From assembly GCA_965652545.1 (NCBI GenBank), contig CBFGWV010000147.1, positions 1-12,176 of the forward strand: a DNA stretch of 12,176 nt. Reading direction: 5' to 3'. The position numbers and the translations under genes were made by a program. The stretch comes from CBFGWV01 sp965652545 (lineage in GTDB: Bacteria; Pseudomonadota; Gammaproteobacteria; Competibacterales; Competibacteraceae). This document shows positions 5,899 to 12,176 of this stretch, in pieces. Every line of letters starts with the position of its first letter. The first letter of the stretch is position 1. Under the pieces are notes generated by a model. That model made no database searches and had not been told where the DNA came from. It worked only from the letters and a program-made list of their open reading frames with translations.

Positions 5899-6903
5899 TC
5901 AGTGATAACCCTCGCCATGGCGCATCTTGCCGCGAAACACCCAGTACACGTACACCGTGTACACCAGCACCACAGGGATCATCACCCCCACGCCCACCAG
6001 TGCGAAGGCCTGTGAGTTGGGCGCGGCGGCGGCTTCCCATATGGACAGACTGGGCGGCACGATCTGGGGAAACAGGCTAATGCCCAGCCCCAGGTACGCC
6101 AGGGCAAAGAGGCCCAGGGTGGCTACGAATGGCATGATCTCCCGCCGGCGTGCCAGAGCACTGAGCAACGCCCAGGCCAGGATGGCGGTCAACACCGGCA
6201 CCGGCCACAGCACCACCGGGTTTGGCCAGGAGAACCAGCGCGCGGCGATGCTGGTGTCAGCCAGGGGCGTCCAGGCGCTGACCGCCGCAATGGCCAGTAG
6301 CAAACCGATTGCCAGGACCCGTGCACAGTCGAAGGCCCACTCCTGCAGCGGTCCTTCGGTACGCAGGATGAGCCAGCAGGCGCCCAGCAGGGCGTAGCCG
6401 ACCACCAATGCCAGGCCGACGAAGATGGGGAACGGCCCGAGCCAATCCCACGGGCCACCGACGAAGCGGCCATCCTCCAGTGCGATGCCGCGAACGAATG
6501 CCCCCAGCACCAGTCCCTGGGCGAAGGTTGCGGCAAGCGACCCGCCGGCGAATGCGACATCCCATACCCAGCGTGAGGTGTGGGCCTTGAAGCGAAACTC
6601 GAATGCTACCCCGCGGAAGATCAAGGCGATGAGCATCAGCAGCACCGGCAGGTACAAGGCCGGCAACAAGGCCGCATACGCCTTGGGGAAAGCGGCCAGC
6701 AGGCCGACGCCGCCGAGCACCAGCCAAGTTTCATTGCCATCCCACACCGGGGCGACGGAGTTCATCATCACGTCGCGGTCGGCATCGCCTGGGGCGAAGG
6801 GAAAGAGCACGCCCAGACCAAGATCGAAGCCATCGAGCATCACGTACATGAACACGGCGAAGCCGATGACGGCCGCCCACACCAGTGACAGGTCCAGGGT
6901 CAT
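5899..6903 (-). CDS. cydB: Cytochrome bd-type quinol oxidase subunit II (CydB/CioB)
   Basis: This is the second integral-membrane subunit of a bd-type terminal oxidase, which passes electrons from quinol to oxygen without pumping protons. The 334-residue sequence has the family hallmarks: an N-terminal helix ending in MLDGFDLGLG, VWDGNETWLVLGG (residues 53-65), the IFRGVAFEFR loop and about eight hydrophobic helices. It ends with VYTVYVYWVFRGKMRHGEGYH. The open frame runs upstream into cydA, but homology begins at MTLDLSLVWAAVIG, so the ATG at 6903 is the start. It overlaps the cydA stop by four bases (ATGA), implying translational coupling. I see no CydX-like or DUF2474-like small subunit gene downstream. 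In-frame codons after the stop run only about 36 triplets and show no membrane helix of the expected type. The oxidase assignment is firm; CIO type is inferred from CydA. Confidence 0.96.
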   Translation of the reverse strand: MTLDLSLVWAAVIGFAVFMYVMLDGFDLGLGVLFPFAPGDADRDVMMNSVAPVWDGNETWLVLGGVGLLAAFPKAYAALLPALYLPVLLMLIALIFRGVAFEFRFKAHTSRWVWDVAFAGGSLAATFAQGLVLGAFVRGIALEDGRFVGGPWDWLGPFPIFVGLALVVGYALLGACWLILRTEGPLQEWAFDCARVLAIGLLLAIAAVSAWTPLADTSIAARWFSWPNPVVLWPVPVLTAILAWALLSALARRREIMPFVATLGLFALAYLGLGISLFPQIVPPSLSIWEAAAAPNSQAFALVGVGVMIPVVLVYTVYVYWVFRGKMRHGEGYH

Positions 6904-8285
6904 GAGTGCTCCTCCTGGGTTTCCGGGTAGCCCAGTGGGCGATTCGCCGGGTGCAGCGTCCCGGGTTGCCGGAACGGCTGGGGACCCTTGCGCACGAGTT
7001 TGATCAGGTAATAGATGCCGAAGCCGAAGACGATGGCGTAGACCACGGCGAAGGTGATCAGCGAGGTGAGCACCTGGGTGCCGGTGATCGACGGTGAGGC
7101 CGCATCGGTAGTACGCATCAGCCCGTAGGCTACCCAGGGCTGGCGACCGATCTCGGTGGTGAACCAGCCGGCCAGAATGGCGATGAAGCCGATGGGCGTG
7201 CACCATTGGGTCAGGCGCAGGAACCAACCGGTATCGTGGAGCCGGCCACGCAGCCGCAGGTAGACGCTGGTCACCCCCACCGCCAGCATCAGCAGCCCGA
7301 TGGCAACCATGACCCGGAACGACCAGAACACCGGCGCCACCGGCGGCCGGTCCTCGGGCGCCCAGTCCTTCAGCCCCCGCACGGTGCCGTTCCAGTCATG
7401 GGTGAGAATGAGGCTGCCGAGCTTGGGAATTGCCAGTTCGTAGTGGTTGGTCTCGTTCGCCTCATCGGTCAGGGCGAAGATGATCATCGGCGCCCCGGCG
7501 CGGGTTTCCCAATGCCCCTCCATGGCGGCAATCTTGGCCGGTTGGTGCTCCAGGGTGTTCAAACCGTGCAGGTCGCCGATGACGATTTGTGCGGGCGCCA
7601 AGAGGACGATCAAGCCCAGGCCCATGGAAAAGGCTTTGCGGGCCTCGTCGGTATGGCGCCCTTGGCGCAGGTGCCAGGCGCTCACTCCCACGACCACGAA
7701 GGCGGTGGTCAGGAAGGTGGCAGTGACCATATGTGCAAGGCGGTAGGGGAAGGACGGGTTGAACACCACCGCCCACCAGTCGGTGACATGCAGTACGCCA
7801 TCGCGCAGCTCCACTCCCACTGGGGTGTGCATCCAGCTGTTGGCCGAGAGAATCCAGAATGCGGACATCAGCGTGCCCACGGAGACCGCGCAAGCGGAGA
7901 GAAAATGCATCCAATCGGGCACCCGTCCGCGCCCGAACAACAACACGCCCAGAAACGTCGCCTCGAGAAAGAAGGCGGTCATGACCTCATAGCCCAGCAG
8001 GGGACCGAGCACATTGCCGGCCACTACGGACAGCTCGCTCCAGTTGGTGCCGAACTGGTAGGACATGACGATGCCCGACACCACACCCATGCCGAAGGAC
8101 ACGGCGAAGATTCGCGTCCAGAATTGAGACAAACGGACATACACTTCGTCGCGTCTGCTCAGCCACAGGCCTTCGAGCACGGCAATGTAGGCGGCCAGCC
8201 CGATGGTGAAGGCAGGGAATATGATGTGGAAGGAAATCACGAATCCGAACTGGATGCGTGAGAGCAGGACGGGGTCGAGATCCAT
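6900..8285 (-). CDS. cydA: Cytochrome bd-type quinol oxidase subunit I, short-Q-loop (CIO-like) type
   Basis: This haem-bearing subunit oxidises quinol and reduces oxygen at haem b595/d. In 461 residues the ligands are recognisable: His20 (SFHIIFPAF), Glu100 and Glu108 on the helix GYEVMTAFFLEATFLG, His185 (RLAHMVTATF), Met325 (FWSFRVMVAIG) and the GRQPWVAYG motif at 380-388. The quinol loop keeps Lys251 and Glu256 (PAKIAAMEGHWE). It lacks the long C-terminal Q-loop insertion of E. coli CydA (522 residues), which matches the cyanide-insensitive oxidase (CIO/CioA) branch. GGAG six bases before the ATG supports the start. It is the first gene of cydAB. The 193-bp gap to the divergent ATPase gene should hold its promoter, but no convincing -35/-10 or FNR/ANR box was found. 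Cyanide resistance is a family-level inference. Confidence 0.96.
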   Translation of the reverse strand: MDLDPVLLSRIQFGFVISFHIIFPAFTIGLAAYIAVLEGLWLSRRDEVYVRLSQFWTRIFAVSFGMGVVSGIVMSYQFGTNWSELSVVAGNVLGPLLGYEVMTAFFLEATFLGVLLFGRGRVPDWMHFLSACAVSVGTLMSAFWILSANSWMHTPVGVELRDGVLHVTDWWAVVFNPSFPYRLAHMVTATFLTTAFVVVGVSAWHLRQGRHTDEARKAFSMGLGLIVLLAPAQIVIGDLHGLNTLEHQPAKIAAMEGHWETRAGAPMIIFALTDEANETNHYELAIPKLGSLILTHDWNGTVRGLKDWAPEDRPPVAPVFWSFRVMVAIGLLMLAVGVTSVYLRLRGRLHDTGWFLRLTQWCTPIGFIAILAGWFTTEIGRQPWVAYGLMRTTDAASPSITGTQVLTSLITFAVVYAIVFGFGIYYLIKLVRKGPQPFRQPGTLHPANRPLGYPETQEEHS

Positions 8286-8478
8286 GGCGTGCTCCGCTTA
8301 GAGGGTGACGTCTGGCTTGGCCACCCCTTGCGACCGGCAGCATCCGGTCCGGTTCAGTTTCCTGTCAGGTTATGCTGCAGGGCACAACGATGATACCGCG
8401 GGCGGCACTGAAAGACCGATGTGTCCATATGTCGCACCACGGCCGATTGCAGAGCTCGACAACGCCGGGGGCCACGAG

Positions 8479-9948
8479 ATGAACGACGAACACGATCTTG
8501 AATTATTGATCCGGGCCCAGACCCCGATTCTTGTGGTCGAATCGACGGACGAGCCGCGTATCCAGGAGATGGTCCAGCGCCTGGGCAAGCGCCTGATGAG
8601 CGCGGTGTTCCGCTGGACGCTGACCGACGGCCTGGCCCGGCTGGACACCCAGTCGGCCGCGCAGCGGTTCAATATCAAGCCCGCCGACGTGCTCGGCCAT
8701 ATCCGCTCTTCGCGCCATGCGGGCTTGTATCTGATGCTCGATCTGCATCCGTTCATGGACGATCCATTGCATGTTCGCCTGCTCAAGGACATTGCGATCG
8801 GCCATGCCGACACTCGCCAGACCCTGGTGCTGGTCAGCCATCATATCGAGTTGCCACCGGAGCTGGAGCCGTACACGGCGCGGGTGTCGCTGGCGCTGCC
8901 CGATACCACGCAATTGGAAGCCATCGTGCGCGACGAGGCCCGCGCCTGGTCGGACGCTCATCCCGGGCAACGGGTGCGCACCGAGGCGGAGACGTTCTCG
9001 CAACTGGTGCGCAACCTGGCCGGCTTGTCGCATCGCGAGGCGCGGCGGGTGGCGCGCACGTTGATCTTCAACAACGGCGCCATCACCCGCGACGATGTCG
9101 CCGAGGCCATGCGTATCAAGTACCAGTTGCTCAACCGCGAGGGCGTGCTGGCGTTTGAATACGACACGGCCAGCTTTGCCGATGTCGGCGGGTTGAAGCA
9201 CTTGCGTCACTGGCTGGAGCAGCGCCGCGATGTGTTTGCGGGCAAGGGGGACAAGTCGATCGATCCCCCCAAGGGCGTGTTACTGCTCGGCGTGCAGGGC
9301 AGCGGCAAAAGCCTGGCGGCGCGCGCCTGCGCCGGTGTGTGGGAGGTGCCGCTGCTGCGCCTGGACATGGGCGCGCTGTACAACAAGTTCCACGGTGAGA
9401 CCGAGCGCAATCTGCGCGAGTCCCTGGAAACCGCGCGCATCATGGCCCCATGCGTGCTGTGGATCGACGAGATCGAAAAAGGCATCGCCACCGACACCAG
9501 CGACAGCGGCGTCTCGCGCCGGGTGCTCGGCACCTTGCTCACCTGGCTGTCTGAGAACAAAGACCCGGTGTTTCTGGTGGCCACTGCCAATGACATCTCC
9601 GCCCTGCCGCCGGAGTTGGTGCGCAAGGGGCGGTTCGACGAGATCTTTTTCGTCGACCTGCCCAGCGATGATATCCGCGCGCAGATATTCGCCATTCACC
9701 TGAAAAAGCGCAGCCTCAATCCCGACCGCTTCGATCTGGTTGCGCTCGCCGACGCCAGCGAGGGTTTTTCAGGTGCCGAAATCGAACAAGCCGTCGTGTC
9801 CGGCTTGTACTCCGCGAAAGAGACGGGCCTGAGCCAGGATGCCTTGATGAGCGAGCTCATGCGCACCCGGCCGCTGTCCGTGGTCATGGCCGAGCGTATC
9901 GAGGCATTGCGCGAATGGGCGGCCGAACGGACAGTGCCGGCCGATTGA
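8479..9948 (+). CDS. AAA+ ATPase, Ycf46-like
   Basis: This 489-residue soluble ATPase resembles the Ycf46 family of cyanobacteria, plastids and many bacteria. Its precise role is poorly known, with links to photosynthesis or CO2 response in cyanobacteria. An N-terminal domain (about 1-220, starting LELLIRAQTPILVVEST) precedes one AAA module: SFADVGGLKHLRHWL (232-246), Walker A GVQGSGKS (271-278), Walker B CVLWIDEIEKG (325-335), sensor 1 around Asn371 (VATAND), arginine-finger region RKGRFDE (382-388) and sensor 2 GFSGAEIEQAV (429-439). The frame stays open to 8305, but family similarity begins at this ATG. The alternative ATG at 8419 would add 20 Pro/Gly-rich residues. No strong Shine-Dalgarno precedes either; a GGGGG run lies 8 bases upstream of the chosen start. 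It diverges from cydA and converges with the pilin gene. No obvious partner gene is adjacent. Confidence 0.88.
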   Translation: MNDEHDLELLIRAQTPILVVESTDEPRIQEMVQRLGKRLMSAVFRWTLTDGLARLDTQSAAQRFNIKPADVLGHIRSSRHAGLYLMLDLHPFMDDPLHVRLLKDIAIGHADTRQTLVLVSHHIELPPELEPYTARVSLALPDTTQLEAIVRDEARAWSDAHPGQRVRTEAETFSQLVRNLAGLSHREARRVARTLIFNNGAITRDDVAEAMRIKYQLLNREGVLAFEYDTASFADVGGLKHLRHWLEQRRDVFAGKGDKSIDPPKGVLLLGVQGSGKSLAARACAGVWEVPLLRLDMGALYNKFHGETERNLRESLETARIMAPCVLWIDEIEKGIATDTSDSGVSRRVLGTLLTWLSENKDPVFLVATANDISALPPELVRKGRFDEIFFVDLPSDDIRAQIFAIHLKKRSLNPDRFDLVALADASEGFSGAEIEQAVVSGLYSAKETGLSQDALMSELMRTRPLSVVMAERIEALREWAAERTVPAD

Positions 9949-9965
9949 CTCGCGGGCTTATCGGC
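9940..9965. terminator. Weak inverted repeat at the convergent junction of ATPase and pilin genes
   Basis: GCCGAT (9940-9945) and ATCGGC (9960-9965) are complementary across 14 bases and span both stop codons, which are only 9 bp apart. There is no T-run. It may serve as a shared termination signal, but a 6-bp stem is weak evidence. Confidence 0.25.
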
Positions 9966-10392
9966 AAGAGCCGGGCAGGTAACGCGCATCGCCCGGGTCG
10001 GCGGGGTAGCAGCGCCAGTGCAGCGAGCTTGGCCCGCCGACGACGACCGGCTCCATGTGGATCACCATGCCCTGGATCAGCATCGATACCGGACTGCTGT
10101 TGCGCATCTGGATCGCGATCAAGCCGGTGGCATCGTGGCTGATGCTGCCGACCAGCTTTGTGCCGCCGGCGTTGCCGTACTGATTCGGTGTCATCGGCGG
10201 CAAGGTGCCGAACAGGTGCTCGGCAATCGCCTTTTGTACTGGGCCGACCACGGAGAACGCCTCGGTAACCTGGCTGCGTGCAACGAAGCTCATGTAAGCG
10301 GGTATCGCAATGGCCGCGAGAATGCCGATGATCGCCGTGACGATCATCAGCTCGATGAGGGTAAATCCAGCAGACCGGTTTCGTGGCATCAT
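9958..10392 (-). CDS. Type IVa pilin-like protein (PilA-like)
   Basis: This is a 144-residue prepilin. A short basic leader (MMPRNRSAG) precedes the prepilin peptidase site G-F, followed by FTLIELMIVTAIIGILAAIA with the conserved Glu at mature position 5. The N-terminal helix continues to about residue 55. Near the C-terminus, Cys128 and Cys143 bracket a 14-residue loop ending YLPGSCR, the classic type IVa disulfide (D-)loop, so this is probably a major or major-like pilin rather than a pseudopilin. The frame is open upstream to 10506, but the leader is the right length only from the ATG at 10392 (or 10389). AGGA lies 11 bases upstream, slightly far. No pilin assembly or prepilin peptidase genes are in view, so the assembly machine must be elsewhere. 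The upstream 100 bp is relatively AT-rich and presumably holds the promoter; no clear sigma-54 site was found. Confidence 0.9.
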   Translation of the reverse strand: MMPRNRSAGFTLIELMIVTAIIGILAAIAIPAYMSFVARSQVTEAFSVVGPVQKAIAEHLFGTLPPMTPNQYGNAGGTKLVGSISHDATGLIAIQMRNSSPVSMLIQGMVIHMEPVVVGGPSSLHWRCYPADPGDARYLPGSCR

Positions 10393-10577
10393 CGTTTTTA
10401 TAGTCCTTTGGAAGGTGCTCGTTCGAAGCGTACGAGACCTCCGAAAAGAATACTCAATCTCAGCTATCCCGTTGTTAAAGCATGTGAATGCCGGGCCAAA
10501 ATGCACCGTGACTCCCCGATGCCTGCTGAACCTTTCCGTGAGTGCTGCATCGCCCCTATTGCCGAGGGCGGCCGCCC

Positions 10578-11402
10578 GTGAGTGCCTTGCGCCGCCGGAT
10601 GCTGCGCCGCTGGCGCCAGCGAACCTGGGCTGTGCTCGATATGGGAGAGGCGCGTGACCGCTTCAGCCATGCGGTCGACGTCGCCCTGGTCGCGATGATC
10701 CTGGCCAACGTGCTGGCCGCCGTGTTGGGGTCGATGAGCGATGTCACCCGGCACTACAGTACGTTCCTGGAAGGCTTTGCGCTGTTCTCGGCCATCGTGT
10801 TCAGCATCGAGTACGTGGCGTGGCTGTGGTCATGCACGGCGAAGCGGGATTATCGGCGCCCCATTCTCGGTCGCCTGCGCTATGCACTCACCCCGCTGGC
10901 TTTGGTGGACCTGATCGTCATCCTGCCGTTCTGGATCGCGCTGGCCGGGGCGACCGGCAGCGACCTGCGCGCATTGCGCGCCCTGCGCCTGCTGCTGTTG
11001 TTCAAGCTCGGACGCTATTGGACCTCGCTACGCCTGTTCGCCCGAGTGTGGCACCGCTCGCGCGAGGAACTGGGCATGGCGGTTATCCTCATGGCTGTGC
11101 TGGTGCTGTTGTCCGCCTCGCTCATGTACGTGGTCGAACATCAGGCCCAGCCGGAAAAATTTCCGGACATTCCGGCGGCCATGTGGTGGGCCATCGTGAC
11201 CCTGACCACCGTCGGCTACGGCGATGTGGTGCCGGTGACCGCCCTCGGGCGCATCATCGGTGCGGTCATCGCCGTCCTGGGTATCGGGATGTTCGCCCTG
11301 CCGGCGGGTATCCTGGGGGCCAACTTCACTGCCGAGCTGCGTCGTCACCGGCATGTCGTGACCACCTGCCCGCATTGCGGCAAGACGTTTGAACCTGACT
11401 GA
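10578..11402 (+). CDS. Voltage-gated-type potassium channel (six-TM ion channel family)
   Basis: This inner-membrane protein of 274 residues has the six-helix layout. S1 is near 33-52, S2 near 66-85, S3 near 107-120 (LVDLIVILPFW), a charged S4 near 130-147 (LRALRALRLLLLFKLGRYW), S5 near 168-187, the pore loop with selectivity filter TTVGYGD (210-216), and S6 near 226-250. The filter is the canonical K+ signature and the spaced arginines in S4 indicate a voltage sensor. The C-terminus is short and ends with CPHCGKTFEPD, one CxxC pair that could form half of a metal site between subunits. There is no RCK/TrkA-N or cyclic-nucleotide domain. The GTG start at 10578 is chosen because GAGGG (10564-10568) precedes it by 9 bases. 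The frame extends to a GTG at 10542 without a ribosome site, and an ATG at 10599 is also possible. It is followed after 10 bases by the NTF2-like gene. Confidence 0.9.
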   Translation: MSALRRRMLRRWRQRTWAVLDMGEARDRFSHAVDVALVAMILANVLAAVLGSMSDVTRHYSTFLEGFALFSAIVFSIEYVAWLWSCTAKRDYRRPILGRLRYALTPLALVDLIVILPFWIALAGATGSDLRALRALRLLLLFKLGRYWTSLRLFARVWHRSREELGMAVILMAVLVLLSASLMYVVEHQAQPEKFPDIPAAMWWAIVTLTTVGYGDVVPVTALGRIIGAVIAVLGIGMFALPAGILGANFTAELRRHRHVVTTCPHCGKTFEPD

Positions 11403-11412
11403 GTGACCCATC

Positions 11413-11895
11413 ATGCTGCGCTACCTGCTTGTCGTGTGTTGTCTCATGCTCTCGCCGGTCGTACAGGCCATGGATCGCTTGACAGAGGAGGTGCTTAGAT
11501 CGCAATACCGGGCGATGAGCGATGCCGCCAACCGGCTTGATTTCGAGTCGCTACTTTCCAATTACAGCGACGATGCCCGGCTGGAGCTCGCCATGCCGGA
11601 AGAGTTCGGCGGAATCGAGCTGAAGCTGACGCTCGTAGAGTATCGAGTGTGGCTGTATGCCTTTGGCAAGCAGTACCAAGATTATGACTTCGACGGTGAG
11701 ATCCTGGACATTCAGATATCGGAGGATGGGCAGAGCGCCGTTGTCGCTACCGCGTGGATTGAGACCTTCACGATGGATGGTGTTCGAATGTCCGGTCGCT
11801 CGGAGGGTGTCGTACACATCAAGCTGCTGGACGGAAAGGCATTGGCCACCTACGTACGGGCAGTTTCTTTTCTGGACAAGCGGCAGGGCGCCTGA
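11413..11895 (+). CDS. Small exported NTF2-like (SnoaL/DUF4440-type) protein
   Basis: This is a 160-residue protein. The first 19 residues (MLRYLLVVCCLMLSPVVQA) form a signal peptide with a likely signal peptidase I site after VQA, so it is probably periplasmic. The mature part fits an NTF2-like cone fold: an N-terminal helix (RSQYRAMSDAANRLDFESLLSNY), then SDDARLEL, a helical stretch (EYRVWLYAFGKQY) and a run of strands (ILDIQISEDGQSAVVATAWIETFT, GVVHIKLLDG). No catalytic residues are evident; many such proteins are ligand-binding or of unknown function. It starts 10 bases after the channel gene's stop with only a weak ribosome site, which suggests co-transcription and perhaps translational coupling. 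The fold assignment is from pattern only. Confidence 0.75.
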   Translation: MLRYLLVVCCLMLSPVVQAMDRLTEEVLRSQYRAMSDAANRLDFESLLSNYSDDARLELAMPEEFGGIELKLTLVEYRVWLYAFGKQYQDYDFDGEILDIQISEDGQSAVVATAWIETFTMDGVRMSGRSEGVVHIKLLDGKALATYVRAVSFLDKRQGA

Positions 11896-11919
11896 ACGCC
11901 CTGTGACGCTGGGGAAACA

Positions 11920-11954
11920 GCCCGCATGCCGGCGTCATCGACCGACATGCGGGC
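11920..11954. terminator. Inverted repeat between convergent genes, possible terminator
   Basis: GCCCGCATG (11920-11928) and CATGCGGGC (11946-11954) are perfect 9-bp arms around a 17-base loop. The structure lies 24 bases after the NTF2-like gene stop and 13 bases before the stop of the convergent partial gene. There is no T-run, so its role as a terminator for either gene is a guess from position and stem strength. Confidence 0.45.
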
Positions 11955-11967
11955 CAAGCAAGGTGCA

Positions 11968-12176
11968 TCAAGCCACGCCTTGGGCCTCCATCGCGACCAC
12001 CGGTGCGACCGGTGTCAGCATCTGCGCTTCTGCAGCCTCCAACTGGCCGCGAAGCCGTTGCGCCTGCTCGGCGATCTCATCCGGATCGAGCTTCATACCC
12101 TCAGGCAGCGCGGCCGAGGGGACGACGGTCGGAAAAGCGGCATTGAACACCAGCAGGTTGTGCATCTCCAGCGGGT
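11968..12176 (-). CDS. Unidentified protein, C-terminal 68 residues (5' end outside window)
   Basis: The open frame continues off the right edge. The ATG at 12165 has GGAG directly abutting it with no spacer, and the frame is open before it, so it is probably internal. The visible tail is PLEMHNLLVFNAAFPTVVPS, then a helix-rich acidic stretch (LDPDEIAEQAQRLRGQLEAAEAQM) and an Ala/Val/Pro-rich end. It is soluble-looking, with no signal or membrane segment in this part. I do not recognise the family. The stop at 11968-11970 sits near a shared inverted repeat with the convergent NTF2-like gene. Confidence 0.6.
   Translation of the reverse strand, partial: PLEMHNLLVFNAAFPTVVPSAALPEGMKLDPDEIAEQAQRLRGQLEAAEAQMLTPVAPVVAMEAQGVA

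Noticed and set aside
5740..6015. 91-codon plus-strand ORF in the cydB downstream gap
   Set aside because: About 40% of it is antisense to the cydB 3' end, giving a His-rich artefact. There is no convincing Shine-Dalgarno, and its first codons lie in a hairpin stem.
6904..7227. Upstream extension of the cydB frame
   Set aside because: Those codons are out-of-frame cydA sequence. CydB homology begins exactly at the ATG overlapping the cydA stop.
8286..8478. Riboswitch or structured leader upstream of cydA
   Set aside because: Only short inverted repeats (for example ACCGG/CCGGT and CCTGTCAGG) are present. No known riboswitch core or conserved layout could be recognised.
8305..8478. N-terminal extension of the Ycf46-like ATPase frame
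   Set aside because: The added 58 residues are not family-like, lack a clear ribosome site and overlap the divergent cydA promoter region.
10393..10520. Sigma-54 promoter for the pilin gene
   Set aside because: TGGCCCGGCATTCAC keeps the -24 GG, but the essential -12 GC is replaced by AC, so the match is not acceptable. No good sigma-70 pair was found either.

Overview
The window is GC-rich, densely coded chromosomal DNA from a proteobacterium, most likely a gammaproteobacterium. The evidence is the OhrR/Ohr pair, a short (CIO-type) cytochrome bd oxidase, a Gram-negative type IVa pilin and a Ycf46-like AAA ATPase. I cannot name a genus. There are no tRNA or rRNA genes, no CRISPR array, and no insertion sequence or integrase in view.

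Layout, left to right. (1) 62-1096 is an organic hydroperoxide defence module: ohrR (minus) and ohr (plus) diverge from a palindromic operator/promoter region at about 594-638. (2) A perfect 30-bp palindrome at 1106-1135 separates ohr from the convergent giant gene. (3) 1146-5405 (minus) is one 1419-codon gene for an uncharacterised protein. It has an acidic disordered N-terminus, weakly repeated helical blocks, a Pro/Thr linker, a cluster of hydrophobic segments, a PEPEP linker and a C-terminal LysM-like domain. A 14-codon leader ORF with its own Shine-Dalgarno sequence overlaps its start as TAATG. (4) 5406-5898 is an unusually AT-rich intergenic stretch with several inverted repeats: two terminator-like hairpins that share a 12-bp T-run repeat, a 9-bp-arm inverted repeat, a REP-like palindrome and a GC-rich hairpin pair. 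(5) cydA-cydB (8285-5899, minus) encode a bd-type quinol oxidase, with the genes overlapping as ATGA. (6) Diverging from cydA is a Ycf46-like AAA+ ATPase (8479-9948, plus). (7) A type IVa major-pilin-like gene (minus) ends 9 bp from the ATPase stop. (8) A voltage-gated-type potassium channel (10578-11402) and a small exported NTF2-fold protein (11413-11895) form a plus-strand pair. (9) The right edge carries the 3' part of an unidentified minus-strand gene.

How the parts relate. ohrR-ohr is a self-contained thiol-based peroxide switch. cydAB is an ordinary operon. Its transcription runs toward the giant gene, and the tandem terminator-like hairpins probably insulate the two. The most unusual element is the giant LysM-tailed protein with its leader ORF and AT-rich control region. 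No secretion apparatus or immunity gene lies next to it here, so its role is open. The remaining genes look like unrelated neighbours rather than one system.
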